A DNA stretch of 29,109 nt, taken from Chloroflexota bacterium. GTDB lineage: Bacteria > Chloroflexota > Anaerolineae > Promineifilales > Promineifilaceae. The stretch spans positions 1 through 29,109 of the forward strand of contig JAAEOP010000909.1 in NCBI GenBank assembly GCA_024223125.1. The letters are read 5' to 3'. Shown piece by piece: positions 6,650-17,900 of this stretch; the first letter of the stretch is position 1, and every line of letters starts with the position of its first letter. A program made the translations under genes and the position numbers. Under the pieces are notes generated by a model, which did no database searches, was not told the origin of the DNA, and saw only the letters and a program-made list of their open reading frames with translations.

Positions 6650-9595
6650 ATGATGCCTGCGGAGTTTTGGGGAGCAAGTGAATTGTTATATATTGCGTTT
6701 CCTGGCCGCTTGTCTGGTATGCTTCTTTTGCTGCTGTATGGTGGGGGAGTGGCCGCCCTGATTTATCGCTATCGTCGTGTTTACGCCAAATTGTCTTTGC
6801 CACAGTGGGGTTGGATTACCGCTTTGTCTGTGGCTGCATTTTTAACCAGCCAACTTCTACCCCTTCCTTTTTCCTTTGATACGCCATCTATTTGGCCAAC
6901 GGCCGCTTCGCTGACTGTATTGGCGGCAATTCCAATATTATTGGCGGGGGTTGTGTTACCGCCGGCTGGAGCGCTGCTTGTTGGATTGGCCGGCGGGTTG
7001 GGAGCCGCATTGGGGGAATGGCATCAATTTTTGCACCTGTTTAATATGGGCTTCACGGCCGTGTTCATTGCCATCCTCATGCAGCAAAATTATATCGGCC
7101 GGGTTTATCGTTGGCTGCGGGAACCGGTAGTGGCCGGGCTTTTGGGGGCTGTGTTGCTCAGCGCCTTAACCGGACTGACACTGTTTGCTTCCGGGCCTCC
7201 AGCCACCTTATCGGCCTTAGACTGGGCATTGGTACTTACCGGAGCCAACATTTGGCCTCGTTTATTAGAGGGTCTGGTTGGGGGGCTGGTGATGATGATC
7301 ATTTTACGGATCATGCCCGATTTGCGTCCAAAAAGGCCGTTAATTCCATCCCCCACCCAACGCAGTTTACAAAAACGATTGAACATCAATTATGTCGGCT
7401 TTGTAGCTGTTCTCATATTATTGTCACTACTGGTCTTGTCATCTGTAGCCATTACTGTTTCCAAACGGTTGGTTGTGTCCCAAATGGCGCATAATACCAA
7501 AGTTACGTTGGCTACTCTGCCAGAAACGGTAGCCACCGAAGCAGAGATGGACAAGATTCGTACTGCCAAAACAGCCCAAGAAAGCATGATTGTACGCAAT
7601 GAGAACAATGAAATTGTAGGAGATTATCCTTCTGCTGAATCTCCGCAATGGCGCTATGAACCGGATGAGTTACGGTCGCTGTTTTTAGCCCAACCCGACA
7701 AGGGAACAGCTTATCGGGGCTGGGGGGTTGCCCCATATACCCGCTATATTGTGGTAGAGATAGAATCAGGCCCGTGGACGGTGGTGACAGGTGTCCCTTT
7801 TACGGCCGTGTTACAACAAGCGTGGGATATCGGCTGGCCGTTGTTGCTGGTCATGCTCCTTAGTGCGGGACTGTTTTATGCCAATGTGTTGGTGATGGGA
7901 CGAGACATTACCAATCCTATCAACGATATTGTAGAAGCGTCGCGCACTGTAGCCGCCGGTGGCAATTGGACGCCAACGTCTCATCCGCAACGAGATGATG
8001 AAATCGGCCAGCTTCAATACGCTTTTGCCCAGATGCAGCGTTCCATGCGTAAACGATTGAACGAACTTTCTTTGCTGTTAAGTGTCAGCTATGATGTTTC
8101 CACTGGCATAGACATTGACCAGGGGATTACGGCCATTTTACGCGGGGCGCTGCGTGGTACCGGCGCCGTCGGCGCCAGAGCGGTGGTGGTCAACCCCAGC
8201 GGCGGCAGCTACCTGACGTTTGGAGAAGGAACTGCCGCCGTTGACATGGCTCAGTTAGACCGCCTCATTATGACCAAGCTGCGTCACATCTCAGAATTGA
8301 TGTTGGCTACCCCAGAACAAATCAAAGCCACGTTGGGTCTGGATGAAAACTTTTCCTTGCCGATTCCAGCGCTGTTGGCCATCCCTTTATATTCTCATGA
8401 TCGGTTTCAAGGTATTTTGTGGTTGGGGTTCCGGCAGGCGCACAGTTTTGATCTGACAGAACGTAATTTGCTGTCTACTTTGGCTACACAAGCGGCCGTG
8501 TTGGTGGAAAATACCCGTCTTTACTCTACGGCCGAAAGTGGGCGGCGGCGGCTGGCGGCCGTGTTAGCCAGTACATCTGATGCGGTGATTGTGACCGACC
8601 CGACGGAACGAATCTTGCTCATTAACCGGGCAGCTGAACGCATATTTAACCTGAAAGCAAATCAAGTGCGGAACCTGCCGGTGGTGGATGTGATTCAAAT
8701 GGCTTCGTTAGCAGATGCTCTGACAGGGCAGGATGAGCGTACCCGCAATCTAGAAGTGATGATGGAAAATGACAAAGTTTACAGTGCCATCGCCTCGACT
8801 ATTTTTAGCAATGAAGGCCAAGTATTTGGGCGCGTGGCTGTTTTGCGTGACATCACCTATCTAAAAGAAATTGATGCCATGAAGTCTGACTTTGTGGCCA
8901 CCGTTTCCCATGATTTACGCAGCCCACTGACATTTATGCGCGGTTATGCCACCATGCTGCCGATGGTGGGGGAGTTGACGGATAAGCAGGGTGATTATAT
9001 TGAAAAGATTTTGGGCGGCATTGACCAGATGGCCCGACTGGTAGATGATTTGCTGGACCTGGGGCGGATTGAGGCGGGAGTGGACCTGGCACAGGAAATG
9101 ATTGAGGTACGGCCGTTGCTCACCGACATCGCCACCGAATATTGGCAGCACGCCCATCTGGCCGGTATCAAGCTAGATGTAGATGTGGCCGATGATGTAA
9201 CCGCTATTTCTGGCGACACCTCCCTTATCCGGCAGGCGTTAACCAATCTGATTGGGAATGGTCTTAAATATGCCCCTAACAGCGGCGCGATGACTTTGGG
9301 CGCGAGTCAAGCGAATGGGGAGATTATTTTCCGGGTAAAGGATAATGGCCCTGGTATTTCAAAAGATGACCAGATTCGCCTGTTTGAAAAGTTCTATCGC
9401 GTACAAGAAAAGGGTACAGAAAAAGTAAAAGGGTCAGGCTTGGGGTTAGCCATCGTCAAATCTATTGCCGAAAGGCATGGGGGGCGGGTGTGGTGCCAGA
9501 GCCAACGGGGGAAAGGGACAACCTTCTACATGGCAGTTCCTAACTACACCAATGATTCGCAGCCAGGACAAAATGGCACGGCCGTGAACGGGTAA
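6650..9595 (+). CDS. Membrane histidine kinase: multi-TM sensor, HAMP, GAF, PAS, HisKA, HATPase
   Basis: The protein has 981 residues; AGGAAG stands before the ATG pair at 6650. Residues 1-230 contain about seven hydrophobic spans (for example MLLLLLYGGGVAALIY), a polytopic N-terminal sensor. A further span near 250-270 opens an extracytoplasmic loop of about 120 residues, closed by a span near 395-415. Next come HAMP (DITNPINDIVEASRTVAAGG to about 470), GAF (475-625), PAS (635-745; AVIVTDPTERILLINRAAER), HisKA with phospho-His in FVATVSHDLRSPLTF (about 750), and HATPase_c with N box LTNLIGNGLKYA, G1 DNGPGIS, and GSGLGLAIVK. This is a full phytochrome/WalK-like architecture. No response regulator follows it; the next gene is a peptidase, so its partner is encoded elsewhere. 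The stimulus is unknown. Five copies of ACGGCCGT or more in the gene and its tail give it the host signature. Confidence 0.92.
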   Translation: MMPAEFWGASELLYIAFPGRLSGMLLLLLYGGGVAALIYRYRRVYAKLSLPQWGWITALSVAAFLTSQLLPLPFSFDTPSIWPTAASLTVLAAIPILLAGVVLPPAGALLVGLAGGLGAALGEWHQFLHLFNMGFTAVFIAILMQQNYIGRVYRWLREPVVAGLLGAVLLSALTGLTLFASGPPATLSALDWALVLTGANIWPRLLEGLVGGLVMMIILRIMPDLRPKRPLIPSPTQRSLQKRLNINYVGFVAVLILLSLLVLSSVAITVSKRLVVSQMAHNTKVTLATLPETVATEAEMDKIRTAKTAQESMIVRNENNEIVGDYPSAESPQWRYEPDELRSLFLAQPDKGTAYRGWGVAPYTRYIVVEIESGPWTVVTGVPFTAVLQQAWDIGWPLLLVMLLSAGLFYANVLVMGRDITNPINDIVEASRTVAAGGNWTPTSHPQRDDEIGQLQYAFAQMQRSMRKRLNELSLLLSVSYDVSTGIDIDQGITAILRGALRGTGAVGARAVVVNPSGGSYLTFGEGTAAVDMAQLDRLIMTKLRHISELMLATPEQIKATLGLDENFSLPIPALLAIPLYSHDRFQGILWLGFRQAHSFDLTERNLLSTLATQAAVLVENTRLYSTAESGRRRLAAVLASTSDAVIVTDPTERILLINRAAERIFNLKANQVRNLPVVDVIQMASLADALTGQDERTRNLEVMMENDKVYSAIASTIFSNEGQVFGRVAVLRDITYLKEIDAMKSDFVATVSHDLRSPLTFMRGYATMLPMVGELTDKQGDYIEKILGGIDQMARLVDDLLDLGRIEAGVDLAQEMIEVRPLLTDIATEYWQHAHLAGIKLDVDVADDVTAISGDTSLIRQALTNLIGNGLKYAPNSGAMTLGASQANGEIIFRVKDNGPGISKDDQIRLFEKFYRVQEKGTEKVKGSGLGLAIVKSIAERHGGRVWCQSQRGKGTTFYMAVPNYTNDSQPGQNGTAVNG

Positions 9596-9705
9596 TAATA
9601 AACTCTGAACATTCAATTCTCAGCTGCTTGGCGGCAATTTACCCCCAGTGTTGCTATTGAGTGGGTACAACCAACTCAAACCTAAACGGCATAACCACTC
9701 TTCAC

Positions 9706-9902
9706 CTACCCGGTCGTTTTAATATCAACCTCGTCTTTAAATTGTAATTGGGATTGTCGTTGGACTGAAGATGCCTGGTTTTGCGGTCAAGTTGGATGCT
9801 CAAGATTTTCCTACAATTGCTGTTTTACTTCCAGATTATGATGAGATGGATTGGGAGCATAGTTTACAAGGCGTATTGGCAGTGATAGAAGCAGGTCATT
9901 GA
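9706..9902 (+). pseudogene. Frameshifted remnant of an M14 zinc carboxypeptidase
   Basis: Three coding pieces in different frames line up with the intact M14 gene that follows. LPGRFN (from 9706) matches LPGRFN at residues 181-186 of the intact protein. NWDCRWTEDAW (9746-9778), one base out of frame, matches NWDCEWSETAVW. A third piece from 9789, KLDAQDFPTIAVLLPDYDEMDW and onward, resembles the C-terminal strand and ends at a TGA (9900-9902) three bases before the intact ATG. The segment between the second and third pieces is missing, as is the whole N-terminal half. The region 9596-9705 shows nothing I can align. This is a decayed relative, either an old tandem duplicate or a recombination scar. 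It has no octamer ACGGCCGT. Confidence 0.75.
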
Positions 9903-9905
9903 TTG

Positions 9906-10931
9906 ATGAAGGGTCTTTTAATTGGAGGAGGTATCTGGCTCCTCTTACTATTAGCAGCGTGTTCCCTAACACCGGCCGCATCTGAGATAACGGCACAGAT
10001 TTTACGCACGCCACAATCTGTACCCACTCAGGCTACTTTAGCAACCGTTCCGGTCTCCCTCTCACCTACACCGACAACACATACCACAACGACTACAATC
10101 GATCCATCAACAACGGCCGTGCCCACCGCCACACATATAGCCACAACCACCCCCAGCCCCTATACCGTCATCGGCACGTCAACCGGGGGTCATCCTATTG
10201 TCAGCTACCAGTTTGGAAATGGCCCTATCCCGATCATCTTGGTAGGCGGAATACACGGTGGCTACGAATGGAATACCATCTTATTGGCTTATGAGATGAT
10301 TGACTTTTTTGATGAACGGCCAGAGCAAATGCCAGAGAATATATCCCTCATCATCATCCCTTCAGCGAACCCCGATGGGCAGTTTCTCATTACAGGCAGT
10401 GACGGCCGTTTCTCTCCCACCGATATTCCCCCTGATATAGACACATTACCCGGCCGTTTTAATGCCAACAATGTAGACCTGAACCGTAATTGGGATTGCG
10501 AATGGAGCGAAACGGCCGTGTGGCGCGACCAACCTGTTAACAGCGGCAGCCAGCCATTTTCCGAACCAGAAAACCGTGTACTGCGAGATTACTTCCTACA
10601 AAAGAAACCAGCTTTGGTCATCTTTTGGCACAGCGCTGGTAATGGTGTTTTTGCGGCCGGTTGTCCTGAAATCTATACGCCTTCATTACAATTAGCCACT
10701 ATCTTTGGTCAGGCAGCCGACTATCCGGTATATGAAAAATTCCTGTACTATCCCATCACCGGAGATGCTGGTGATTGGCTGGCAACACAAGACATTCCCA
10801 GTATCTCCATAGAACTAAAAACACATGAAGCCACTGATTGGCTGGCAAATCAGGCCGGAATGCTGACCATCTTGGCCTATTATGGAAATCCCGACCGTAA
10901 CTATCCGCTAACGATTGTTCCGGTTGAATAA
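9906..10931 (+). CDS. M14-family zinc carboxypeptidase, lipoprotein
   Basis: I start at the ATG of 9906 (341 aa), one codon inside a TTG. The signal peptide MKGLLIGGGIWLLLLLAAC has a lipobox with Cys19, then a Thr/Ser/Pro linker to about residue 88. The catalytic domain shows the M14 landmarks: GGIHGGYEWNT (H117 and E121 as zinc ligands), NPDG near 155, R194 in NNVDLNRNWD for substrate carboxylate binding, H242 in IFWHSAGNG, and E303 in SISIELKTHE as general base. The zinc motif here is HxxxE, one residue wider than the textbook HxxE. It would act outside the membrane, trimming C-terminal residues of peptides or opening peptidoglycan stem peptides. The substrate is not decidable. It follows the decayed paralogue directly, and no operon partner is evident. 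Confidence 0.87.
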   Translation: MKGLLIGGGIWLLLLLAACSLTPAASEITAQILRTPQSVPTQATLATVPVSLSPTPTTHTTTTTIDPSTTAVPTATHIATTTPSPYTVIGTSTGGHPIVSYQFGNGPIPIILVGGIHGGYEWNTILLAYEMIDFFDERPEQMPENISLIIIPSANPDGQFLITGSDGRFSPTDIPPDIDTLPGRFNANNVDLNRNWDCEWSETAVWRDQPVNSGSQPFSEPENRVLRDYFLQKKPALVIFWHSAGNGVFAAGCPEIYTPSLQLATIFGQAADYPVYEKFLYYPITGDAGDWLATQDIPSISIELKTHEATDWLANQAGMLTILAYYGNPDRNYPLTIVPVE

Positions 10932-11042
10932 CGACCGTTTCACAATATCATCAATAGAGTGAAATATGCGGCAAAATAATGCTGAATTTTTCAGGGTCGG
11001 ACGTCAATTATTAGTGCAAACAGGAATATAGAGTTTGTATCG

Positions 11043-11854
11043 CTAGTCGTATACAAGGATGTCCGTGGCGTTATTTGTATCCCCTGACCCACCGTTGCTT
11101 TGGCTGCCGTCGCTGGCTACAGAAACACACGCTACATGCGCCGTTTGCCGGTCATACAGAAAAACATCCATACAGTTCAAACTGCCCCTGGTCGGCCTAT
11201 GCTGAAGGAATCGCACTGGTTATTTGTGTCGCCGCTAACGAGGTTGTCTGCATAAGAACGGAAAGTGACAAAACGGCCGTCTGCAGAAATGACGGGCCGG
11301 TACGAATCCGCGTTGCCCTCTGTGCCATCGTCGGCGGTCGAGATGCGAGTTGTCTGTCCCGTTTCCCGGTCATGGATGAAAATGTCGCGGGCGTCATTGT
11401 GATCGCCTAAAACAAGATTGGCGGCGTCGGAGGGAAATGCAATGATTTGACCATCGGCCGAAATGGTGGGATTAAACGAGCCGCGGTTGCCTTCCGCGCC
11501 ATTGCTGGCAACGGAAATGCGGCTGGTTTGCCCCGTGTAACGGTCACGGACAAAGACATCGGCACAGTTGTCGCTGCCCCTGACCAAACTGGCCGGTTGA
11601 TTATCTGTTCAAAAATCGTTTGTATCGTTGGCAACGAGGTTGCCGGCGTAGGAATAGAATACAACGGTACGGCCGTCAGCCGAGATCATCGCGCCAGAAG
11701 AATCATCGTCTCCCTGGATTCCAGTTGTGGAGACGGAAATCTTTTCCATTGTACCTGGCAAAGTGACAGGAGGTACATCGTTGGCGCCGGCACTCACGTT
11801 AACCAAAACGAACAGCGCGAGAACACAAAACAGACCGAATAAAACCTTTTTCAT
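11043..11854 (-). pseudogene. Decayed secreted PD40/TolB-like beta-propeller protein
   Basis: AAGGAG precedes the ATG at 11852-11854, and a clean signal peptide follows (MKKVLFGLFCVLALFVLVNVSAGA, two fields of four residues aside). The body has repeats of the form ISADGR.VVF.S.A.NLV..DTN...D.FV.DR.TG.T.RIS, typical of PD40/TolB-type propeller blades. An in-frame TGA interrupts it at 11609-11611, after NDTNDF, and the same frame continues with more repeats down to about 11190. There a frame change occurs: RGSLNCMDVFLYDRQT and a last blade are readable in another frame to a TAG at 11043-11045. Two independent lesions argue against a simple read error. With fewer than three full blades it could not close a six- or seven-blade propeller. 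The bases 10932-11042 beyond it show no terminator or gene. Two octamer copies remain inside it. Confidence 0.8.
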
Positions 11855-11913
11855 GATAATCTCCTTATCGGCTATGCCGACCTACTTGTGGAATGGAATC
11901 CGATCCAGCATCG

Positions 11914-14900
11914 TTAATTATTGATTACATTTACGACAATGGCATCGTAGGGTGCAGTGTTGCTGTCGTTGTAAACCAACGTCAGGCGCAGCACATAAAT
12001 GCCGGGCGGCAAATTGGCGACATTCCAATATCCCAGAACCCCTTCTGTCACCTGCTCTGTATAAATGCCGCCAATTGAGTTCCACTCAGTTGGATTTTCA
12101 CCAGACCCGAATTCTAATTTATAGAATTGGAAATTTTCATCGTTGGCACGGCCGACTATTTCCACATCACCGCTTATATAACTATTGGGCTGAATATTAT
12201 TAATTTTCACCTGTTCCAAACGGGCTAACCGTGTCTGAGCTTCGGGCAGCCGGCTGGTTGGCGCATAAGGCAGGTATTGTCCCCAATGCTGTCGGGCCAA
12301 ACGGCCGTTTCCAACCGCCTCATACAAAAGAGCCATCTCACGGTGCAGCGCCATAAATCCTGGGTCCTGAGTTAACACAGCCGAGAAATGGGTCTGGGCA
12401 CGGCCGTTGTCCTGGTTATCCAGCGCATACACATACCCCAACATCGTTTGTTGCCAAAGCGGGTAGGGTTCGCCGGTCTCATAACGAGATATGAGATCAC
12501 CCGTAAAAACCCGACCCTGACGCCTGACCCAGCGGTTATAAATAGCCACAATATTTTCGTAAGAACCAACCATATGCTGGTCGAGCTGGACAGAAGTTTC
12601 AAACGCCGTCACCGCTTCATCCCAACGTTCCAAAAGTTTATAGCCTGTCCCCAAAGCGGCAAAAGCGGCCGCCGAAGATGGATCTGCCTGGGTAGCCAAT
12701 TCGTAAGTAGAAACGGCCGTCTCAAGGTTGCCCTCTCCCTGGTAGATTTGGCCCATACTCAAATAACAACGAACACAAGCGGGATCAACTGTGGCGCCCT
12801 GCTCATAAGCAGCTAACGCCTCATCGCGCATTCCCAGGTAATCGGCATAAATGTTGCCGATGGTTAGATAGGTATCGCTGTTTGTTTCTAAACGATTGGC
12901 CGATTCATAATAGGTAACGGCCGTTTCATACGCGCCCAACTCAACATTGACTCGCCCCAATCCCTGGTAAGCAGATGCAAAAGTAGAATCCTGAGCCAAT
13001 GTATCTCTGAAATAGGAAGCTGCCCGTGCATAAGACCCTATTTGCTCATAAGCAAGCGCCAGGGAATAGGGGATGGCTGGCAGATCATCAGTCAATGCCA
13101 ACGCCTGCTCCAGATATTCAATTGCGGCCGGATATTGACCCAGGCCAGAGTAAAGCTGACCATAAGCTATATAGGCCCGGTCTAGACCCGGATCGGAGGT
13201 GATGGCCTGTTCGTAAGCTGCCTTCGCCGCCTCATAATCGCCCTGACTCTCGAAGACATTGCCCAGCGTCAGCCAGATAGAGGCATCATCGGCGGCCAGA
13301 TCTGTGGCTATTTGGTATTCGACCGCTGCTTTGTCTAACTGATCTATCTGTTCATAAACAAACCCCAACGAAAGATGTGCCTGGGCTAGATCGGGAGCCA
13401 GGATAATGGCCTGCTCAAAGGTGGTAATGGCTTCATCAAAGCGTTCTCGCACTCGGTAGGCATTACCCAGCGCCAGAAAGCCCCAGGGGTCGTCTGGGTT
13501 CAGGTTGACGCCCCGTTCATAATGAGTCAGCGCCAGGTCAAATTCCTCTAACATATCATAGGCTTGCCCCAGGCCGATGTGAGCGTTAAGATAGGCGGGT
13601 TCGTTGGTAACGGCCGTTTCAAACAAAGGAATGGCTTCTTGCGGCCGTTCTCGTTCTTGCAGAGTAAAATTGCCCAAAGCAGTTAAGGCCATCTCTGAAT
13701 GAGGGTTTGTTTGCACGGCCGTTTCGTAATACGTCTGGGCGATATCCATCTCTTCTTGGGCAACATGTGCATGGCCCAAACCCACCAAAGCGCCCACGTA
13801 AGAAGGGTTGGCTTCCAGCGCCAATGCCAACGTCGTCAGCGCCTTTTCCACTTCATATCGTTCCAAATAAATAGTGCCGATTTCTGTCAGCATCGTTGCC
13901 GAGGCCCGGCTGACAGCCGCTGCCCGCTCATAAAAAACCATTGCCTCATCCCGCCGCTCCAACTTATCTGCCACCCGGCCCAACCCCAGCAAAGCGGCCG
14001 CGTTTTCCGCTTCCAATTCCAAAACCTGGTTATAAACCAATTCTGCCTGGCCATAATTTTGCTGTGCTTCCAGGGTGCTTCCTTTTTCCAGATAGAGAAG
14101 TGGTGAACCGGGCAGCAAGTCAATTCCAGTCTGCGCTATTGCCAATGCCTGATCATACAACCCTTCACGGGTATAAAGCTGGGCCAGGTTTTGATAGATG
14201 GCTTCGCTTGTCGGCGCAGTAATCAAACCTTGCTCTAATGTAACGGCCGCATCGTCAAACCGGCCCTGAGCCTCATACACATTTGCCAGACTGACAAACA
14301 AAGCGTCCGATGTGGGCAAAAGCAGCCGTGCCTGGGCAATTATTTGTTCCGCTTCTGCCCAGCGCGTCCCACTCATATAAAGCATCGCCAGAGAAATATG
14401 TCCCTGTTCATTTGTCGGTTCTAACAGAATAGCTGTCTGGTAAGCTGCTTCTGCCTGTTCAATTTCAGCCTGATTGGCATATAAGTCACCCAATGCAATT
14501 TGAGCCTCGGCCCCGTTTCCGGGCAGCGTGAGTAACTGTTGGTAAAGAGTTTCGGCTTTTACCCATTGTCCCCGACTGGCATAAAAATCGGCCAGCGCTT
14601 TCAGGGTAATACCAGGGTCAACCGCCTGTTGCTGTGTGGCTTGTATGAAGGCGTCTTCAGCGGCCGCAAAATCACCAGCTTGCCTATGCCAGTTAGCCAA
14701 CCCAAGCCAGACATCGGGGTGAGTTGGTTCGGCCGCCAAAGCAGTCTGGTAAACGGTAAAGACCTCTTCACGATCTCCCTGTCTGGTCAACAAATCAGCC
14801 AATCGTAATAAGGCATCGGCCCGGCTTTGATTGACGATTGCCCCTTGACGATAATTAGCTGCGGCCGCTTCCATCTGCCCTAATTGTTGCTGCAAATCTC

Positions 14901-17900
14901 CCAGCAACCAATACGCTTCCAAATCTACCGGGGCGATAAGGATTGCCTGCTGATAGGCCGCCTCCGCTTCAGCAAAACGGGCTGTTTTTAGATACAAATT
15001 ACCCAGAGCAATATGAGGGCTGGCTTGGCTTTTATCGGCGACGGCCGCTTGCTCATAAAAATCAGCCGCTTGCTCATACGATCCCACAGCTTCATGAACC
15101 TCACCCCAAGCCAGCCAGTTGGCGGCACTGGGAACCAGGTCTACCGCATTCTGAGCAGCCGTCAGAGCCGCGTCGGTGTTGCCCTGGGTTAGAAACAGTT
15201 GACTTTGGGCGGCATAGATGATGGCTGATGGCGTAATATCCAGAGCTTGTTGGTAAATATCGTGGGCATCTTGCCACATACCTTGATCTGCGTAAAAGGC
15301 AGCCAGAGAGAGGTAACCCAGCATGTTAGTTGGCTCGGCCGTGATGGCGTTTTGGTAAGCAGCCAACACAGCAGACGGTTTTTGTTGCCAGCGGTATAAA
15401 TTACCCAGAGATATGTGCAGATTGGCACGGTTGCCGGGCAAAGATAACGCTTGCTGATAGGCTGCTTCAGCTTCTGTTAACTGCCCCCGACTCACATAAA
15501 AACTGCCCAATGCTTCATAAATAATGCCGGAACCGGGGGCGATGTCTACGGCCGTCACCAGCATCTCTTGGGCGGCCGTAAAATCACCCCTTTGCGTATA
15601 TAGACCAAACAATCCCCGATACGACCCCACATCAGACGGATTGGCAGCCAGCGCTTGTTCATAAGCGGCAATGGCTCCGGACAAGTCGCCTTGCGCGGCC
15701 AAAAGCGCCGCCAGACTTTGATAGCCGCTCGACTGCACAGTATCCGCCTGAGCGGCCGTTTGGTAGGCGTCAGCCACCTTATCCCATTTACCCTGGCGTT
15801 GGTAAACCAAACCTAAGCCGATATAAGCCCCGATTTCATTCTTATCAAAAGCCAGCGCTTGTTGATAAGCTTTTTCTGCCTCTTCCAGATTTCCCTGGCT
15901 GACATAAGTTTGCCCTAAGGCACACCAGATAGCCGCATTCCCCGGTTCGATGTCCAACGCTTGTTGGTAAGTGGCCAATGCCTCATCTATCTGGCGCTGT
16001 TGTTCGTAGAGTTGGGCCAGATTCAGCCAAAGGGGGATGGCTCCCGGTTTCAGCGCCAGGGCATGTTGGTACGCTTCTTCGGCCGCAGTCAAATTCCCAC
16101 TGCGCCAATGGTAGTCACCCAGGGCTGTCCAGCCGTTAATTGCCCAGGGGTTGGCTACCAGCGCGGCTTGATGTTCGGCCAAGGCTGCTTCCGGTTGTTC
16201 AAGCAAGACGTAAAGATTGCCCAGAGATGTGTATGCTTTCACATAGGTTGGTTCGATTTGCTGCGCTTGCTGGTAGGCGGCAACGGCCGCTTCAATATCT
16301 CCCTGTCGCCGGTAATAATTGCCCAATGAAACATAGCCCCAACCAGATGCGGGCGCAGTCTCGATGACTGATTGGTAAGTGTCGGCGGCGGGTGCATAAT
16401 CGGTCAACAATTCATACAAACCGGCCAGTTGAATAGTGGCTCCCAGTAATTTTGGTTCCAGCGTCAACACTTCTTGGTAATTGTCAATGGCAATATCCCA
16501 CTCGCCTTGCAGCTTGTAGGCCACCGCCAGGGCAAAATAGGCGCGGGCTGACTCTTCATTGGCTTCTAATCCCCGTTCCAGCCACATTAACGCCTCGGTT
16601 GGGCTGCCGGCAGCGCGAGCGATTTCGGCCCGGCCGCTGTAAAGGGAGGCGTTGTCCACTGTGGCTGCTATCCCGTTTTCAAGCGCTGTTGCCGCTGCGT
16701 TGCGCTCACCTTGCGCCTGCAAAGCGCGGCTCAAAGCTACATACGCCTCTGTATTTTCAGGATCAACTTGTGTGGCCTGTTCAAAATCGGCAATTGCCTG
16801 GTTCAAATTGCCCTGCCCCTGCAAGTAAATGCCGCGGGCCACGTAAGCGGCCGCCGAGTCTGGAGCCACCGCGACCGCTTGCTCATAAAAAGCCCCGGCC
16901 TCTTCAATCTGGCCCTGGTTTTCATTTAGCTGACCCAACCGTAAATAACCGACCGCCAGTTCAGGTTCTAGGGTGACGACGTGTTGGTATTGGGTTGCGG
17001 CCGTTTCAAACTGACCGAGCGCCTGGTAAGCATCCCCTAAGCCCAGGTAAGCCAGGGTTGCATCGGGTTCCAAATTGACGGCCGTCTGGTAAGCGTGAAT
17101 TGCGTTTTGCCACTGTCCCAAAGCGCTGAAACTGCTGCCCAGAGCCATGTGCGTCCCGGCGGAGTGAGGCATCTGGCGCACGGCCTGATAATATTGCCCC
17201 ACAACAGACTCCATTTGTCCTTGCGTCTGGTAGATAGGGGCTAACCCCATATAAACGGCAATGGGCACAGCGCCCAGCTCTCCTGCTTGTTGGTAGCTGG
17301 TGATGGCGTTGTCGTAGTTCTGAGCTTGATAATGGGTTTCGGCGATGCCCAGCAGGTAGTTGGCAACGCCAAGCGGATCCCCGCTAACAGCCGTTTGGTA
17401 GAGAGATTGGGCTTCATCGTACCGGCCGTCTTCCACATACAATCCCGCTAACGCATTCAACGCTGCTGGCATTTGCAGCTCATAACTCAGCAGTCCTTGT
17501 ATACTCTGAACCGCTTCTTCTGTTCCCTGGGCCGATTTGAGTTCGGCCGCCAACAGCGTATGGGCGGTATCCCCGGCCGGATCCAATTTCACAGCCTGCG
17601 TAAATAAGGCAATCGCCTGGTCACTCTCACCTCGTTTGGCATGTACTTGCCCTAACCCCAGAAGCGGCCCATAACTCCAACGATCAAAATTAAGCGCCTG
17701 CTGAAATGCCTCTTCTGCCTGCTCCAAATCGCCCTGTGCCAGGTAGGCATTGCCCAGCATAATGCGCGGCTCCATATTTTTGGGCGACAATTCGATGGCT
17801 TGTTGGAAAGCGGCGATAGCCTCATCGTGCCAGTCGGCGCGGTTGTAAAGCTTCCCCAAAGTTTGGTAGTAAGATGAGGAACCAGCGGCCGTTTGCATAG

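Noticed and set aside
9811..10014. Minus-strand frame of 67 codons
   Set aside because: It lies across the M14 remnant and the intact start and shows no family pattern.
11868..11880. Hairpin TCGGC...GCCGA as terminator
   Set aside because: Only five pairs and no T-run on either strand.
16452..16976. Plus-strand open frame of 174 codons
   Set aside because: It is a mirror of TPR coding sequence; its protein has no recognisable pattern.
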